From contig JAKGHH010000002.1 of assembly GCA_022828595.1 (NCBI GenBank), positions 73,690,383 to 73,754,382 of the forward strand: a stretch of DNA of 64,000 bases, written 5' to 3'. Numbering within the stretch: the first letter of the stretch is position 1; every line of letters starts with the position of its first letter. Below are positions 42,995 to 53,960 of the stretch, one piece after another. Made by a program: the position numbers and the translations under genes. The notes beneath the pieces were generated by a model that was not told where the DNA came from, did not search any database, and saw nothing but the letters and a program-made list of their open reading frames with translations. The stretch comes from Nelumbo lutea. Its lineage: Eukaryota; Streptophyta; Magnoliopsida; Proteales; Nelumbonaceae.

Positions 42995-43480
42995 ACTTCC
43001 CTATTTTTAAATGAAATTTAAATTGATTTTAAATTAATATTTAAAATTAACATTTTTTGTTTTTATTAATCATTATTAAATTTAACTTTTATTAATTTTA
43101 AAAGAAAGCAGAGAAACAAAACATTGTGGAAGAAACTGAAGACACCAGATGTCTAAACCCCCCAAACATTATAGCTGAGACCAAAACATACTCTGTCTCT
43201 AAACCCCTTGCTTAGCAAGACCATTTGCCTGACTATTGCCAGATCTTCTAATCATTATTAAATTTAATTAACTATATTAAGTTTTTATTTTAACTTTGTG
43301 CTCGATTTTCTGGTTGGGGATGATCTTTTTTTGGATAATTTTTTGCGATCTTTTCAACCTCACAATCCAAAAAATACTTAATTATTGGCCTCAAATTTCA
43401 ATTTTCAGCTCATATATTTATAAAAGATTAATAATAATTAGACCTTATATTCTACATATATTTCTGAAATAAAGCTGAAA
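42995..43480. other. AT-rich, no gene
   Basis: Poly(A/T)-rich intronic DNA. A purine-rich stretch near 43105-43230 (GCAGAGAAACAAAACATTGTGG) may be the 3' end of a LINE, but no coding match supports it. Confidence 0.4.
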
Positions 43481-43548
43481 TATATATATATATATATATA
43501 TATATTTCCACAAATATATATCTGAAATATATATATATATATATTTCC

Positions 43549-43588
<40 letters not shown>

Positions 43589-43607
43589 AAAATATATTAT
43601 ATATAAT
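43481..43607. repeat. (TA)n microsatellite cluster
   Basis: Three long TA runs separated by TTTCCACAAATATATAT units. Confidence 0.92.
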
Positions 43608-43615
43608 ATATATCT

Positions 43616-43748
43616 AAGTCGGTTCGGGTCGGTTCGATTTCGGTTTTCACATATGAAAGCCAAAACCGACCAGTGCTGAAGAAAAACTGGCCGACTCGGG
43701 TTGGATCGGACCGGGTTGGTCGGCTTGGGTCTTGTTATGAACAGCCCT
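43616..43748. mobile_element. right-end fragment of the TIR element at 53961-54455
   Basis: Shares with 54330-54455 the ordered segments GGTTCGGGTCG, CGGTTTTCACA, AAACCGACC, CTCGGGTTGG, GGTCGG and the end TTATGAACAGCCCT. The left half is absent, replaced by the TA cluster. Confidence 0.65.
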
Positions 43749-44415
43749 AGCCATAGTTTGGTCTGTCCAACCTAGACAGTTGAATCATTGACCTGTGACC
43801 TAAAGGCAAAAACTACTCAGCCACCAAACACCAATTTTATTTGTTAGGTGAAATAAATAATAGTTATTCTGAAATGCAAATTACTTGACTAATTAACTTA
43901 AAATTTAACTATGTTTTAAATGTAAGTAGATTATTTAGCCTAACATTGAATATCTCTGTATCAATATAATTAATCTTTATTAATAATTACATTTTAATGT
44001 AAACATGTCTAGTGTATATAAAATTATAGTTAAATTCAAATGGATATAGATATAGATAATGTCAATGAATTTTAGGCAATTTAATGGAGTAACGGAGAGG
44101 AGAGAGAATTAGTAGTATAAGTTATTAAAGGAGAGAGTTAATGGCATAATTAATAAGAATAATTAATAAGAGATATTAACAGAGTTAACGGGAAAGAGGA
44201 GAAAGAGTTAATGGTGACTTAATGAAGAGAGTTAAAAGTCTTAAAGGTAATTGGTCTTTTGAGTTATTTTGTTCATTTTTAAAATTAGAAAATTCAAAGA
44301 AAGTACAGAAGAAACCAGAAAGCAGGAAGCTGCCAGCTTAGCACATTTGGTTTTAGTATATAGATATAGATATATAGATGGGCAATTATAGACTAAATAC
44401 ATTTAATAATAGTAC
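43749..44415. other. AT-rich intron end with purine-rich repeat, copy 2
   Basis: 44055-44260 resembles 41700-41945 (see there). GATATAGATATAGATA simple sequence occurs near 44042 and 44360. No gene. Confidence 0.45.
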
Positions 44416-44562
44416 CTGGATTAAGATAGACTTCACAACCTCCTTCACAGCTTTAAATTTGGATGATTCCTTTTCAGCCAGCAAAGCAGCTTCTTGAGCT
44501 TTTTTTAGTGATTTATGAACTTCCGTATCCTGAGTATCACACTTCTGTTTCAAGTTTTTCAC
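44416..44562 (-). CDS. PRAF-type gene, coiled-coil exon
   Basis: 147 bp, 49 codons, phase 0 at both ends, with acceptor ...TTACTAG and donor CAG/GTACTA. The peptide begins VKNLKQKCDTQDTEV, continues KKAQEAALLAEKESSK and ends KEVVKSILIQ, the charged coiled coil between the FYVE finger and the C-terminal BRX domain in this family. It is separated from the large exon by a 135-bp intron and from the next exon by 24 kb. Confidence 0.9.
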
Positions 44563-44697
44563 CTAGTAATCACAGAAGATGGCACATACTACTTAGTACC
44601 ATTGGTAGTTTATGGATTATAAAGACTTGAATCAACAAGAGAAGTGCAGCCTAAAATGTTAGAATACTCAATAGTGCGGGGGAAAAAGAAAACATAC

Positions 44698-46653
44698 TTG
44701 GCTTTGCAACTTCATGTTATCTTGATTTAAAAGTTCATTCCTTTTCATAAGGCATTCAACAGTACTATTTGCGAATACAGTTCCTATGCATGTAGGGCTT
44801 GGCTTCCATGAATATGGTGAAGCAGGTCTCAATGTCTGTCCAGGCTGAGGTCCTGGCGTAGCAACTGGTTTTAAAGCATATTGAAGTGCAGTCAATGAAC
44901 TTGGAAAAGCAATATCTTTGAGTTGTGAGAGTGTTGTAACTTGGGAAGGTCGGATATGAAGTGGAGAATCAGATCTCATCCCTTGCTTGGCCAACCTTGC
45001 ATCAAGGTACTTCATTGGATCTGTTCCAGGAGAAAGCAGCATCCTCGAGGACTTAACCTCTCCCCTTTCTAACCTTTCCCTGCTGTCTATCGAACGTCTA
45101 GGTGCAACATTTCTTCTATTAATAGTAGTGGCAGCACCAGCCTCCGATGCCTTTAGCTTTGCATAGCAAGAATCACACACACGATGTGGCTTACCAGGAG
45201 TTGGAGCCAATGCAGCTCTCAGTGCTTTCTTTGAACTGCAAGCATGGCAATGAACCAATCCACAGTTATAACAGTTGTGTCTTTTTCGAGTAAAACCAAA
45301 TGCTTGCCGGCAACCAGAGCAGACTGATTGGTCTGCACCAGATATCCACTTATGAATGCATATGCTTGCTGTGAAGCTTGAACCACATGATATACTTCTT
45401 ACATGTCTATCTTTTAGTGCTTCAACTAGAGTTGGAGCTCTGCGGTCTTCAGTATCCCCATGTCCCAATCTTCCATTTGCACCTTTACCCCAGGTGAAAA
45501 CTTCACTTCTTGATGTCAAGACAGCAACATGAAATGAGCCACATGAAATCTCTTCAACAAATTCCCCTACCAACCTATCTTGTACTAAGCGAGGTATCCT
45601 ACCATCAGACTGTGGATTTCCCAGCTGACCATATGCAGTACTTCCCATTGTAAAAATATGCCCTGATGTTGTGAGGCCAACAGTAATATTATGCCCACAG
45701 CCCAGCTGGTGGAAGTTGTAGTCTATAAGTGCTGGCACACAGGTGGGATCAAGCTTTGCTTCTGTATCCCCATGACCCAAACGGTATTTACCACCATCAC
45801 CCCAAGTGAACAATTTTCGAGAGGAAATGTTTGTACCAATTTGTCCTATAATTTCTACAATTGCAGCTGTATGCCATACACCACATGCAACCTTAATAGT
45901 CTTTAATCCACTCAAACTTTGAACTTCCCTTGGGAATGAAACGCTTTCTCGATTTCCATGGCCCAAAACACCAAATGTTCCATCACCAAATGTAAACAAC
46001 TTCCCACTAGAAGTTGCCAATGCTGAATGCCATGTTCCACATGCAACAGATAAAACTTGAAGGCCTTCTAAGGGACCAGAAACTCTTTTTGGTATCCAAT
46101 GGCTAACATCGGTGCCATGACCAAGAAGTCCAGCATTATGGGTGCCATCTCCCCAAGTAAAAAGATCACCGGATGTAGTTATAGCACATGTATGATACTC
46201 ACCGCACGCAACAGAATCCACATTATTGACTGCCAGGAATTCAACAAGTTGAGGACAACTATAATCTGCATCAGCTCCATGGCCAAGCCGACCACCAGAC
46301 TCCTCTCCCCAAGTGAAAACCTCACCCTGCCTTGTAACAAGAGCAGCATGTCTAACACCACAAGCAATCTGATTAACATCTAAAACAACATTAGATTCTA
46401 AAGGCCTGGGAAGCAGCACATCAATTTTTGAAGGAAAAGGAGTCACAGATCCATCAGTTGAAGTCCCATCAGACCAAACTTCTCCCCACACATAAACATC
46501 ACCCAACGATTCAATGTCATCTGGGCCTGAACCTTGATTTGAACAGATAGGTGCAGAACTTGAAACACTAAGTCTGAAACCATCCGTACTAGTTCTCATT
46601 TGCATATTTGCACGGTCTGACCCAACATCTGAGCTTCTCAAATTCAAGGAAGA
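44698..46653 (-). CDS. PRAF-type gene, large exon: RCC1 repeats and FYVE finger
   Basis: Open for 650 codons after the ATG at 46647, ending at donor CAA/GTATGT. From about residue 47 it shows seven RCC1-type blades with the recurring GDVYVWGE, VACGxxHT and GRLGHG motifs up to about 425. A FYVE zinc finger follows at about 430-500: [45 protein letters not shown]; all eight zinc ligands are visible. Then a basic Ser-rich linker ([20 protein letters not shown]) and [17 protein letters not shown] lead into the coiled coil. In relatives an N-terminal PH domain precedes this; it is not in the frame. RCC1 propellers of this family are proposed to act on small GTPases, and the FYVE finger on phosphoinositide membranes. 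A TAA sits in frame at 46654-46656, so either translation starts at an internal Met or the gene is damaged here. The remainder is undamaged. Confidence 0.92.
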
Positions 46654-46656
46654 TTA

Positions 46657-46772
46657 ACGTGAATAGAAGTCAATCACTGCCTTTGTATTAAGACTGTGGA
46701 GATACTTGAGGTTATCTCCAATGTTGCACCAGAAGGACGACCATTTTGAATAAGGTCCCCACCATCACGAAG
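46657..46772 (-). pseudogene. PRAF-type gene, disrupted upstream exon part
   Basis: After the acceptor AATTTCAG at 46773, the minus strand reads RDGGDLIQNGRPSGATLEIT, the family's stretch before the RCC1 domain. It then runs out of frame, and the frame that leads to [10 protein letters not shown] meets a TAA. At least one indel and one stop separate the two readings unless an unseen splice bridges them. Upstream PH-domain exons were not found up to 64000. Confidence 0.6.
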
Positions 46773-47940
46773 CTGAAATTGGTAGAAATAATCTTGACAT
46801 TTTGACAATAAATACCAGATAGGTAGAAATATTTTGATAGTAAAGAATCACAATAAAGATAAATTCTCACTGCTAATAATTGAGTTAGATGATAAATTTA
46901 ATTAATCACACCCAGTAAATATCCATGCTTAAACAAGAAGAGGGAATAAAATGATTTATTAGACAGCCATTAACTACTGAAATATTATTGGTAACTTGTT
47001 TTGTTTAATTAAGACTTAGAATTATAAAGCGAATATATGTTAGTCATCAAAACCATAAAGGAAAAGGCAAAAGACAAAAATATCTCTGCAACCAGTAGAC
47101 CCCCATTGCTTCAAACTGTATACGACATTTCACATTTATATGTCATCTTTTAGATGGCTTAATTAAATTACCCATCCCAAGATTAAAACCATGTCCAAGA
47201 GCTTGAATTTGCAGAATTTGTAAAACTGATCTAAAATGCCAGATTTTCCATGTATTAGCTTTATCATAAATCAACAAATTAGAAACCTCTATATGGGATG
47301 GTTTTTTATAATAAATGAAAAAAGAAACTCAATACAAAAATCAAAGATCAATACAATTTATCATGTTGATGAGGAACCACCCAACTGAAAGAGAAAACGA
47401 TAAAGCAAGAACCAAGAAGTATGTACAAAAATTTTCCATGTGTTCTGCTACCATGCACCTCATTGTATCATGTAGCCTTCCTATCTCATAAATAATCCTG
47501 CAAAGGCTTCCTTCCCCATTCTCAAATGATTAACAGTTACTTCTCTCTTTCTATATATTCTGTCATCTGTCTCCTCCATTTCAGATAATGGTTCATAGAT
47601 GGTTCCATGTATTCTTGCAACATTGTGAATGTCACTGCAACCACAGATTGCAGCCTCAACAATTGTATAAAGCAAATTTTGGTCCCTCTAGCATAGAAGG
47701 AAATTATTAACAATCACCCCTTTTATAGGCACTACATCTTAAAGTAGGTCTAATTCTAGGAAAGGAGAAACATACATTGTCAACAAAATTAACTTTGGCA
47801 AATGTTAATGCATCACTATTAGGATAAAATATTGGATGAAAATTTTGGATCTTCATCTTTCACAATAGATAATGTAATTAGGAAGTAGACGGAACTCACA
47901 AGGACCTCTAACAAGAAAGGCATCAATTAGTAGAGACTGA
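46773..47940. other. no gene recognised
   Basis: AT-rich DNA upstream of the disrupted exon. It contains one unmatched minus-strand frame (47675-47481) with no recognisable domain. No PH-domain exon seen. Confidence 0.5.
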
Positions 47941-48370
47941 ATAACACCTGAAGAGGGATCCTTAAAGCATAACTTTGGTGGGAGCAATATAGGGAATCTG
48001 GGCCCAACTGGAATAGAGGTATTTTTAAAAATGAGGAAGGCCATATAGAAGCACTGTTTTCAGGTCCTGAGAACGTAGGGGACTCACTAAGGGCGGAGAC
48101 TTTGGCAATGATAGAAGGGGTACAAAGAGCAAAGAATATAAATATTACCAAGTCAGTAATTGAAAGAGATTAAAGGTTGGTGGTTGGATGGTTGCAAGAT
48201 GGTGAGGTTGCTCTATAGACTTATTGGAATGAATTAAGAAGTTTAAATGGCTGACTAGAGGAATGGATGTGAGACTTCAATGGGCAAAAAGGGAAATGAA
48301 TATCATGGCTGATGCTCTAGCCAAGAAAGGGGTAGGAAGAAATCAAATGTTTTGGGCACAATTATAAGTA
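47941..48370 (+). pseudogene. LINE-type RNase H fragment
   Basis: Reads GPTGI, NEEGHIEALFSGPENVGDSL, RAETLAMIEGVQRAKNINIT, VVGWLQDGEVAL, KFKWLTRGMDVRLQWAKRE and NIMADALAKKGVGRNQMFWA. These carry RNase H Glu and Asp motifs (AET, ESD, ADALAKKG); the first Asp (FDGSS) has become FGGSN. Frameshifts occur. It is a plus-strand remnant of a plant L1 with a C-terminal RNase H. Confidence 0.75.
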
Positions 48371-48482
48371 AAATGATGAGAGTTAAGACCTTATCTCTCC
48401 AATTAATGAATGCATATATGTACATTTTATTATTTTTTTATCAATTATGTACCTTTTATTATAATTAGTAAAAGAAAAATTT

Positions 48483-48634
48483 TATGGTGCTGGAAAGGCA
48501 TGATACCGAAGATACTTAATCCAATCAAAACACCCCACAAATTTTGATGAAAACCCACTTGATTTGTAGCCACTTTTAGGATGCCAGTTGATTGGTTATT
48601 AGTTTTTCCGATATCATGTCTTTCCAGCATCATA
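48483..48634. mobile_element. short hairpin MITE, about 152 bp
   Basis: ATGGTGCTGGAAAGGCATGA at the left matches the reverse complement of the right end (ATGATGCTGGAAAGACATGA) over about 40-45 bp with few mismatches, including a CCAATCAA inner pair. No coding capacity. Confidence 0.7.
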
Positions 48635-48784
48635 GTCAAACCCTTAATAAAATTGCTGGTTATTAATAAAAAAAATTGGCATTAGAAAATGCATTTCAGT
48701 GAACCAGGCTTTAATATGAAATCATGATTTAAGCATGCTACAGTTTAGAGAAAATTACTTAGCATGCATGAGGCAAGTAGAAAT

Positions 48785-48985
48785 AGGAGATACAATATTG
48801 ATGACACAACTGCACACACACGTATGGGTATATACATACATTTATATTATATGCAATAATCACATCATCCATGCAATATCCCAAGTATATGGGGTCGATT
48901 ACATGAATCATGTTTCACCAATCCATTTTATTTAAAGGCATATCCACTGTTAAATTATTATTGCTTAAATAATTTCTTATTACTT
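48785..48985 (-). pseudogene. RTE LINE, C-terminal remnant downstream of the inserted L1
   Basis: After the L1 tail the minus strand reads WVEVIRN-continuing text: LSNNNLTVDMPLNKMDW, stop, NMIHVIDPIYLGYCMDDVII. This matches the RTE end (EVIRNDM, NLT..M, RIHVADP.LG..FDD). It follows directly from the part that ends at 56246. Confidence 0.75.
48972..48985. repeat. target-site duplication of the large L1
   Basis: ATTTCTTATTACTT here is repeated at 56246-56259. The two copies flank the L1 and both lie within RTE coding sequence. Confidence 0.82.
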
Positions 48986-49020
48986 TTTTTTATGAATGAT
49001 AAAAATTTTATTAAAACATA

Positions 49021-49530
49021 AAAATATCACGTGATTACAGAGTACTACCAGAAGAGGTGCGAGATGCAGCCCCAGAAGATTACAAATGAGCCCAGAATAA
49101 TTCAGATTTATCCATCCCCCCATTTTGCAACAAAAAAAAAAAGAACAGCTATCCCATTGGCTGATCGCCTTTCCCACTGGACTGAAAATGTTGTATCTCT
49201 GACCAGCCACTTAAATCTTTTCATACATTCTTTGTATTTCCAAATTACCATTTCAGGTGCCTTCAACCAACCTATTACCAGTTTAGAGCCACCTTCCACT
49301 ACCAGTCTGCCATAATTTAATTCTCTAACAATCTGCCTTCCTTGTAAGACAGCTTGGAACTCCACAAAGGAGCAAACACAGAGTACTCCAGCTGTGACCA
49401 AGAAGTTCAAAAATCTTTTCCCAGAGACCAGCAACAAAGGAGCAGGAAAGGTAACAGTATTCTCCACTTGCTTTACACAAAGTACACCAGTTAGGGAGCA
49501 AAAACAGAAAAGGTCTATTTTACAAGACAT
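49021..49530 (-). pseudogene. large L1: RNase H domain and 3' end
   Basis: Reads FVEFQAVLQGRQIVRELNYG, RLVVEGGSKLVIGWLKAPEM (Asp of the DSK motif is Gly), KECMKRFKWLVRDTTFSVQW and ERRSANGIA. The 3' part has GGGCTCATTTGTAATCTTC and TTTTAATAAAATTTTTATC before the tail, as in other plant L1 3' ends. Confidence 0.8.
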
Positions 49531-50885
49531 CCAACGTGATTATTTTTCCATGGAAAACTTCCCAGCACAAAGTCCCAACCTTGGGAGGAATAGGTTTAGC
49601 CCAAATTTCATTAGCAGGGAAAAGAGAAGAGTTTGGATCTGAACACAAGAATGCAATGAAGGAGGCACAAGAGAAGAGACCTTTGGGGTGCAGAATCCAG
49701 ATCCGACCATCAGAGTTAGAACAATCCAGGAAAACAGAATCAAGAATTTGTAACAAGGAGGTTGCCCTTTCAAATTCAAAGTCCCTTAAATTTCTTCTTA
49801 AACCCAAATTCCAGCTTAACCCAGTCGACTTAGAGAGGAAACAAAATGAGAAACAGGTTCTTTTTTAAACAAAGAAAGAGAATATAACAAAGGGAACAGA
49901 TCTTTAAGGGTAGAATCACCAAGCCAAAGGTCCTCCTAGAAAAGAACCTTATCTCCAAAGCAAGTGTCATACCTGACTTGGCTTAGGAACTGAGGAAGCA
50001 CTCCACAAATAGACTTCCAAGGAGTTGCCAAAGTAGCTCAAGTAGATACCCCAGCATCCCAACCATTGCTTGCTGAACCATGGATACTACCAATCACCTC
50101 TTGCCACAATCTCCACCTCTCCAAAGTCCAACTCCAAAGCCATTTGCCTAGTAATGAGGAATTCTTCTTATATAAATTTCATATGCCCAAACCCCCTTAA
50201 TCTTTAGTTTTGCAAACTACGTCCCACTTGATCAAGTGATCCTTCCTACCTTCCCCTAGCTCCCACAAAAAATCTCTCATCAGTTTTTCTAGCTTCAACA
50301 CTCTGTGGCATTCTGAAGACTGAAAGAAAGTAGACTGGCAAATTTGTTAAAGTGGATTTTTATCGAAGTAATTCTACCTCCCATCGAAATATATTTTTTC
50401 TTCCAAGTAGTTAATCTCTTAGAGCACCTTTCCACAACTAGGTTCCGGAACCTACTTTCTTTCGGATTGTCTCATAGTGGCATCCCAAGGTATTTCAAAG
50501 GCCAAGCAACTATAGGGCAACCTAAAGACTCTGCTACTTCTTCTAATGCCTCCTAGTACAAGTTTATCCCTGGCACACAACTCTTCTCGAAATTAAAATT
50601 TTTAATTTTGAGATAAGCTCAAACAACTTAGTCACCTCCTTCAACTGCCTTGCCTTTAAAGAGTCCCCCCCCCCCCTCACAAAAGATAATTGTATCATCA
50701 ATCAAACTATAAATTTGTCATTACTGCATTAAGCCTACCTATTCTACACCCTTTAAAGAGATCCACCATATCTGCTCTTAGGACAAGTCTACTAAAAACA
50801 TCCACTACTAGGGTCAAAAGAAAAGGGGACAGGGGATCCCCTTGTCTTAATCCATTTGTTCATTCCAATAAAATATCTTCTTAAA
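49531..50885 (-). pseudogene. large L1: RT palm end, thumb and zf-RVT
   Basis: High to low: NGLRQGDPLSPFLLTLVVDV in a mixed frame, FDDDTIIFCEGG where FADDT is expected, frame-broken thumb, then NLRDFEFERATSLLQILDS, GRIWILHPKGLFSCASF, NEIWAKPIPPKVGTLCWEVF, LFLLPNWCTLCK (zinc Cys pair). A run of ten C bases lies near 50668-50677. Confidence 0.75.
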
Positions 50886-51395
50886 AGGCAATGAAAGTTA
50901 TAAAATCATGATTTTTCATGTGAAAAATAAGAATTTCAAACCCTAACATAGACTTGTTCGGGCTTGCCTCGAGGGGCATGGTACAAAGGCAACTCATAGA
51001 ATCAAGAATGCAATATGTTTTACATCACATTAGCTACTTGAAGCAATGCAATTAAGGAAAAAAAGAGATTGTGGGTTTTACATGCTTGAAAATGCTTTAT
51101 ATGTCTGCTTTTATTTTTAATTTTTCATTTGAATACGCTTTACATGTTATATTTATGTATTTTAATTTTAGATAACTGGTTTTTTAAAACATTTATTTTA
51201 AAATTGATGTTTATATTTTTTATTAACATCATGTTTAATTTTTTTTTTGCATTTTTTTTTTTACTTTTTGGCATTTTTTTTTAATTTTTTGACTTTATTT
51301 TTTATTTTTAGCTTTTTTTGTAGTTTTGTGCCTTTCTTAAAAAGGCGCATGCCTCGCCTTGCGCCTTTTTTTTGCCTTGTTCTTTTATAACACTG
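50886..51395. mobile_element. AT-rich insertion splitting the L1 RT
   Basis: The RT text DLEKAHDMVDSV ends at about 51396 and resumes near 50885 just before LRQGDP. The insert is T-rich and carries AGGCGCATGCCTCGCCTTGC near 51342, with GGCTTGCCTCGAGGGGC near 50968. TTATAA is present at both edges. The class is unknown. Part of RT may have been lost with it. Confidence 0.5.
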
Positions 51396-52060
51396 AATCC
51401 ACCATGTCATGGGCCTTCTCCAAATCTAATTTACACACAAAAGCTTTCCTCTTCCTTCTCTTGTAATCCTCCACACATTCATTGGCTATCAATATTTGAT
51501 CAGTGATTTGTCTGCCTTGAACAAAAGCCCCTTGAGATTATGTAACCAAATTAGGGAGGACAATCTTATTGACAAAACTTTAGCCAGAATTTTATACATG
51601 CTAGTCACCAAGCTAATGGGTCTAAAATCTCTTGGACTAATGGCATCATCCTTCTTAGGTATCAAGGCCAAGAAAATGGAATTTATCCATGGACTAAGGA
51701 AATGTTCCTCAGCAAATTCCTCAAAACCTGCTAGCAAATCAAATTTAATTATCTCCCAGCAATCTTGGTAAAAAGCCATTATCAAGCCATCCAACCTTGG
51801 AGATTTAGATCTATCCATTGAAAAGGCCGCCATCCTAATTTTTTCCATCTCAAATGCCTTTTGGATCCATCATTGGCTAGTCTAACCCCTCCACCATCAC
51901 TCACCTTCTTGTAAACACTTTTAAAATGATCCACAAAACATTTTGCAATTTCCTCTTGGTTCCTTGATATTTCACCATCTATTTCCAATTTATCCACAAA
52001 GTTTTTCCTTCTTCTCCCATTGGCTATTGCATGAAAAAATTTAGTATTGCCATCACCTCC
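51396..52060 (-). pseudogene. large L1: RT N-terminal half
   Basis: KLEIDGEISRNQEEIAKCFV, frame change, MAAFSMDRSKSPRLDGLIMA, FYQDCWEIIKFDLLAGFEEF, NSIFLALIPKKDDAISPRDF, RPISLVTSMYKILAKVLSIR and QGAFVQGRQI. These are the usual fingers motifs of plant L1 RT. Confidence 0.82.
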
Positions 52061-52960
52061 TTAATCCACTTACGTCTTGATTTCTACCTCCAACATATCT
52101 CCTCTAGCTCCTTTTTTAAAGTCCATCTTAACCTTCTCTCATCTTCAGTCATCAACCTTTGACTTTCCTTTTGATCCAGCTATTTAATTGAAGAGGTCAC
52201 ACTCAGCTTTCTTTCCCCAACTCTTCCAAAAACATCTCCATTCCACTCCTTTAACTTCCCCTTTAAATGTTGTATCTTTCTTGAAACCTTACTCTTTTCC
52301 AATCAAAAACCCCTCACCTCCTCATTCCACCATTCTTCCGCTCTGCTAATAAAATCCGGATGGGTGCGCCACATGTTCTCAAATCTAAATGGGGTAGGAT
52401 CGGTCAAGAAATCTTCAATGCTTATTTTAATTGGACAATGGTCTAAGGTAACTCTAGGCAATTCACTCATCATCAACCCTCCCCAATAGTCATCCCAATC
52501 ACCATTGAACACAAATCTGTCCAACTTTGAACAAATGGGGGAGGCCTGGAAATTGGACTAGGTGAATTGGGTCTATTGAATTGGAATTTCTTTTAGTTCA
52601 CAATCTTCAATAAACTCATTCAACCTTCGCATACTTGTGAAAATGACCTAATTAGAGTTATTCGTCTCAAATGTAAATTTTATCACATTAAAATCACCTC
52701 GGAAACACCAAGGGCCCTCCCATAGACCCCTAATATCACAAAACTCCTCCCATAGTTGGCCCCTTTCTCTATACCTAACCGGATCATATATATTTGATAG
52801 CACCCAGGTAAAACCATCTCCCACATTCTTGAATTTTATAGACACTGAGAATTGGCCAATCAACTATTCTAAAGATTCCAGACCTTCATTTCTCCAATTT
52901 GTAATTAAGACACCAAAAGCTCCCCAAGACGGCACTGCCACCCAACTTATCCCTCTAGAA
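52061..52960 (-). pseudogene. large L1: apurinic endonuclease-like domain
   Basis: TWVLSNIYDPVRYRERGQLW, GPWCFRGDFNVIKFTFETNN (GDFN catalytic motif), then a stop, KLDRFVFNGDWDDYWGG, LPRVTLDHCPIKIS (the SDH motif reads LDH). The endonuclease nicks target DNA for target-primed reverse transcription; stops make it inactive. Confidence 0.82.
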
Positions 52961-53960
52961 CTCCACACACTTCTGACCCATCCCCTATCTAGCTTTTCCT
53001 TTTCAAGCAAGCCCTTATAACCCTTCTCTTCCTAGCGCTCCCCAACCCTCTCAAATTCTAGCTTATAATCTTCATTCACCACTGTTAGCTTCCTGTCTCC
53101 TCCCTGGATATCCTGCCCAAGACTATCCTCTGAGTTCAGACCTGGACTGGCTGGTCTCGATATTTGTTACCTACCGATGGAGGTCTCTTCGCCCCTTCGA
53201 TTTTCCGATTCAGCTACAGATTTTGAAGGAACAGACGTGGGGTTCAATGCTGCAGCATCTTCTTCCTCTAAAAACAGTTGTTCCTTATTAAATCTCTCTT
53301 CGTCTTGTTGCAAAGGACATTTCCCCAAAGAATCACTGCTGATACTTGAAGTTTCTGTATCGTCAGAATCACTTTCCTGCTCACTCGATAGTGCTTCATT
53401 TTCTGACTGATTTCCACTCTTTCTGGCGTCGTTCCTTTGCTTGTGGGGTTCCGGCGCTCTGGAGACAAGTAGTTGGCCTGGACGGCTTCCACTGCAAGCT
53501 GTTCGGGCTTTTTGTTCCTCCCTTTGTTCTTGAAACGTGTAGGAGAGCTCTCGATGGGGACGATGATGGATCTAATTTTCCATCTATCGTCGTCCCTTTT
53601 AGAACCCCCACCACGTGACTTTTAGACAAGTCATCTGATTCTGTCCTCTCTTCTAAAACAGGCAGCCCATTTTGTCTTCCCACCCCACTCTTGTCTACTA
53701 CAATTATTGACTTTGATAAAAAAAAAGGCCCACCCCTTCTCTAACTTCTTAGGCCCTTTTCCTTTTTTCAACTGGCCCAATCAGACCCATCGGCCCAGCC
53801 CAGTTCATCCTCTCGTCAAGAAACTCCACCTGGCCATTTAATCATGCCCCTTCCTCACTCGTGCCCACAAGTTCTATCAATTCAAATTTTGAAGCTTCAT
53901 ATTCCGCCTGTCCTTGCATGTCAACAAAAGGTCAAGACTTCCTCCTTTTTCTTTTCAGTT
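52961..53960 (-). pseudogene. large L1: region between ORF1 and endonuclease
   Basis: Acidic Ser-rich text such as ESDSDDTETSSISSDSLG, followed by EEDAAALNPTSVPSK and NRRGEETSIG. This is the low-complexity tail of ORF1 in plant L1s. Several stops. Confidence 0.6.

Larger units (their letters stand above)
20234..44415 (-). other. 24,182-bp intron of the PRAF-type gene
   Basis: Donor CAG/GTACTA at 44416/44415 and acceptor TTTTTTCAG/CTG at 20234/20233 join two coding exons in phase 0. The intron contains L1 fragments, a hairpin MITE, copia E, an L1 split by a solo LTR, the copia D/F nest, a long-TIR element, and dinucleotide repeats. E, F and the L1 remnants share the gene's orientation; D is antisense. 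The donor is not the consensus GTAAGT. Confidence 0.8.

Noticed and set aside
43445..43663. Open frame through the (TA)n cluster
   Set aside because: It consists of repeated Tyr-Ile from the microsatellite.
41355..44400. Tandem retro-element between D and the PRAF exon
   Set aside because: No LTR, RT or integrase text is present; only AT-rich and simple sequence plus one long-TIR element.
45691..46383. Plus-strand frames across the PRAF large exon
   Set aside because: They are antisense shadows of the RCC1 exon; protein text is unlike any family.
47481..47675. Possible PH-domain exon of the PRAF gene
   Set aside because: The peptide lacks PH-domain features such as the C-terminal Trp helix or the KYSRKGKP-like start of the family.
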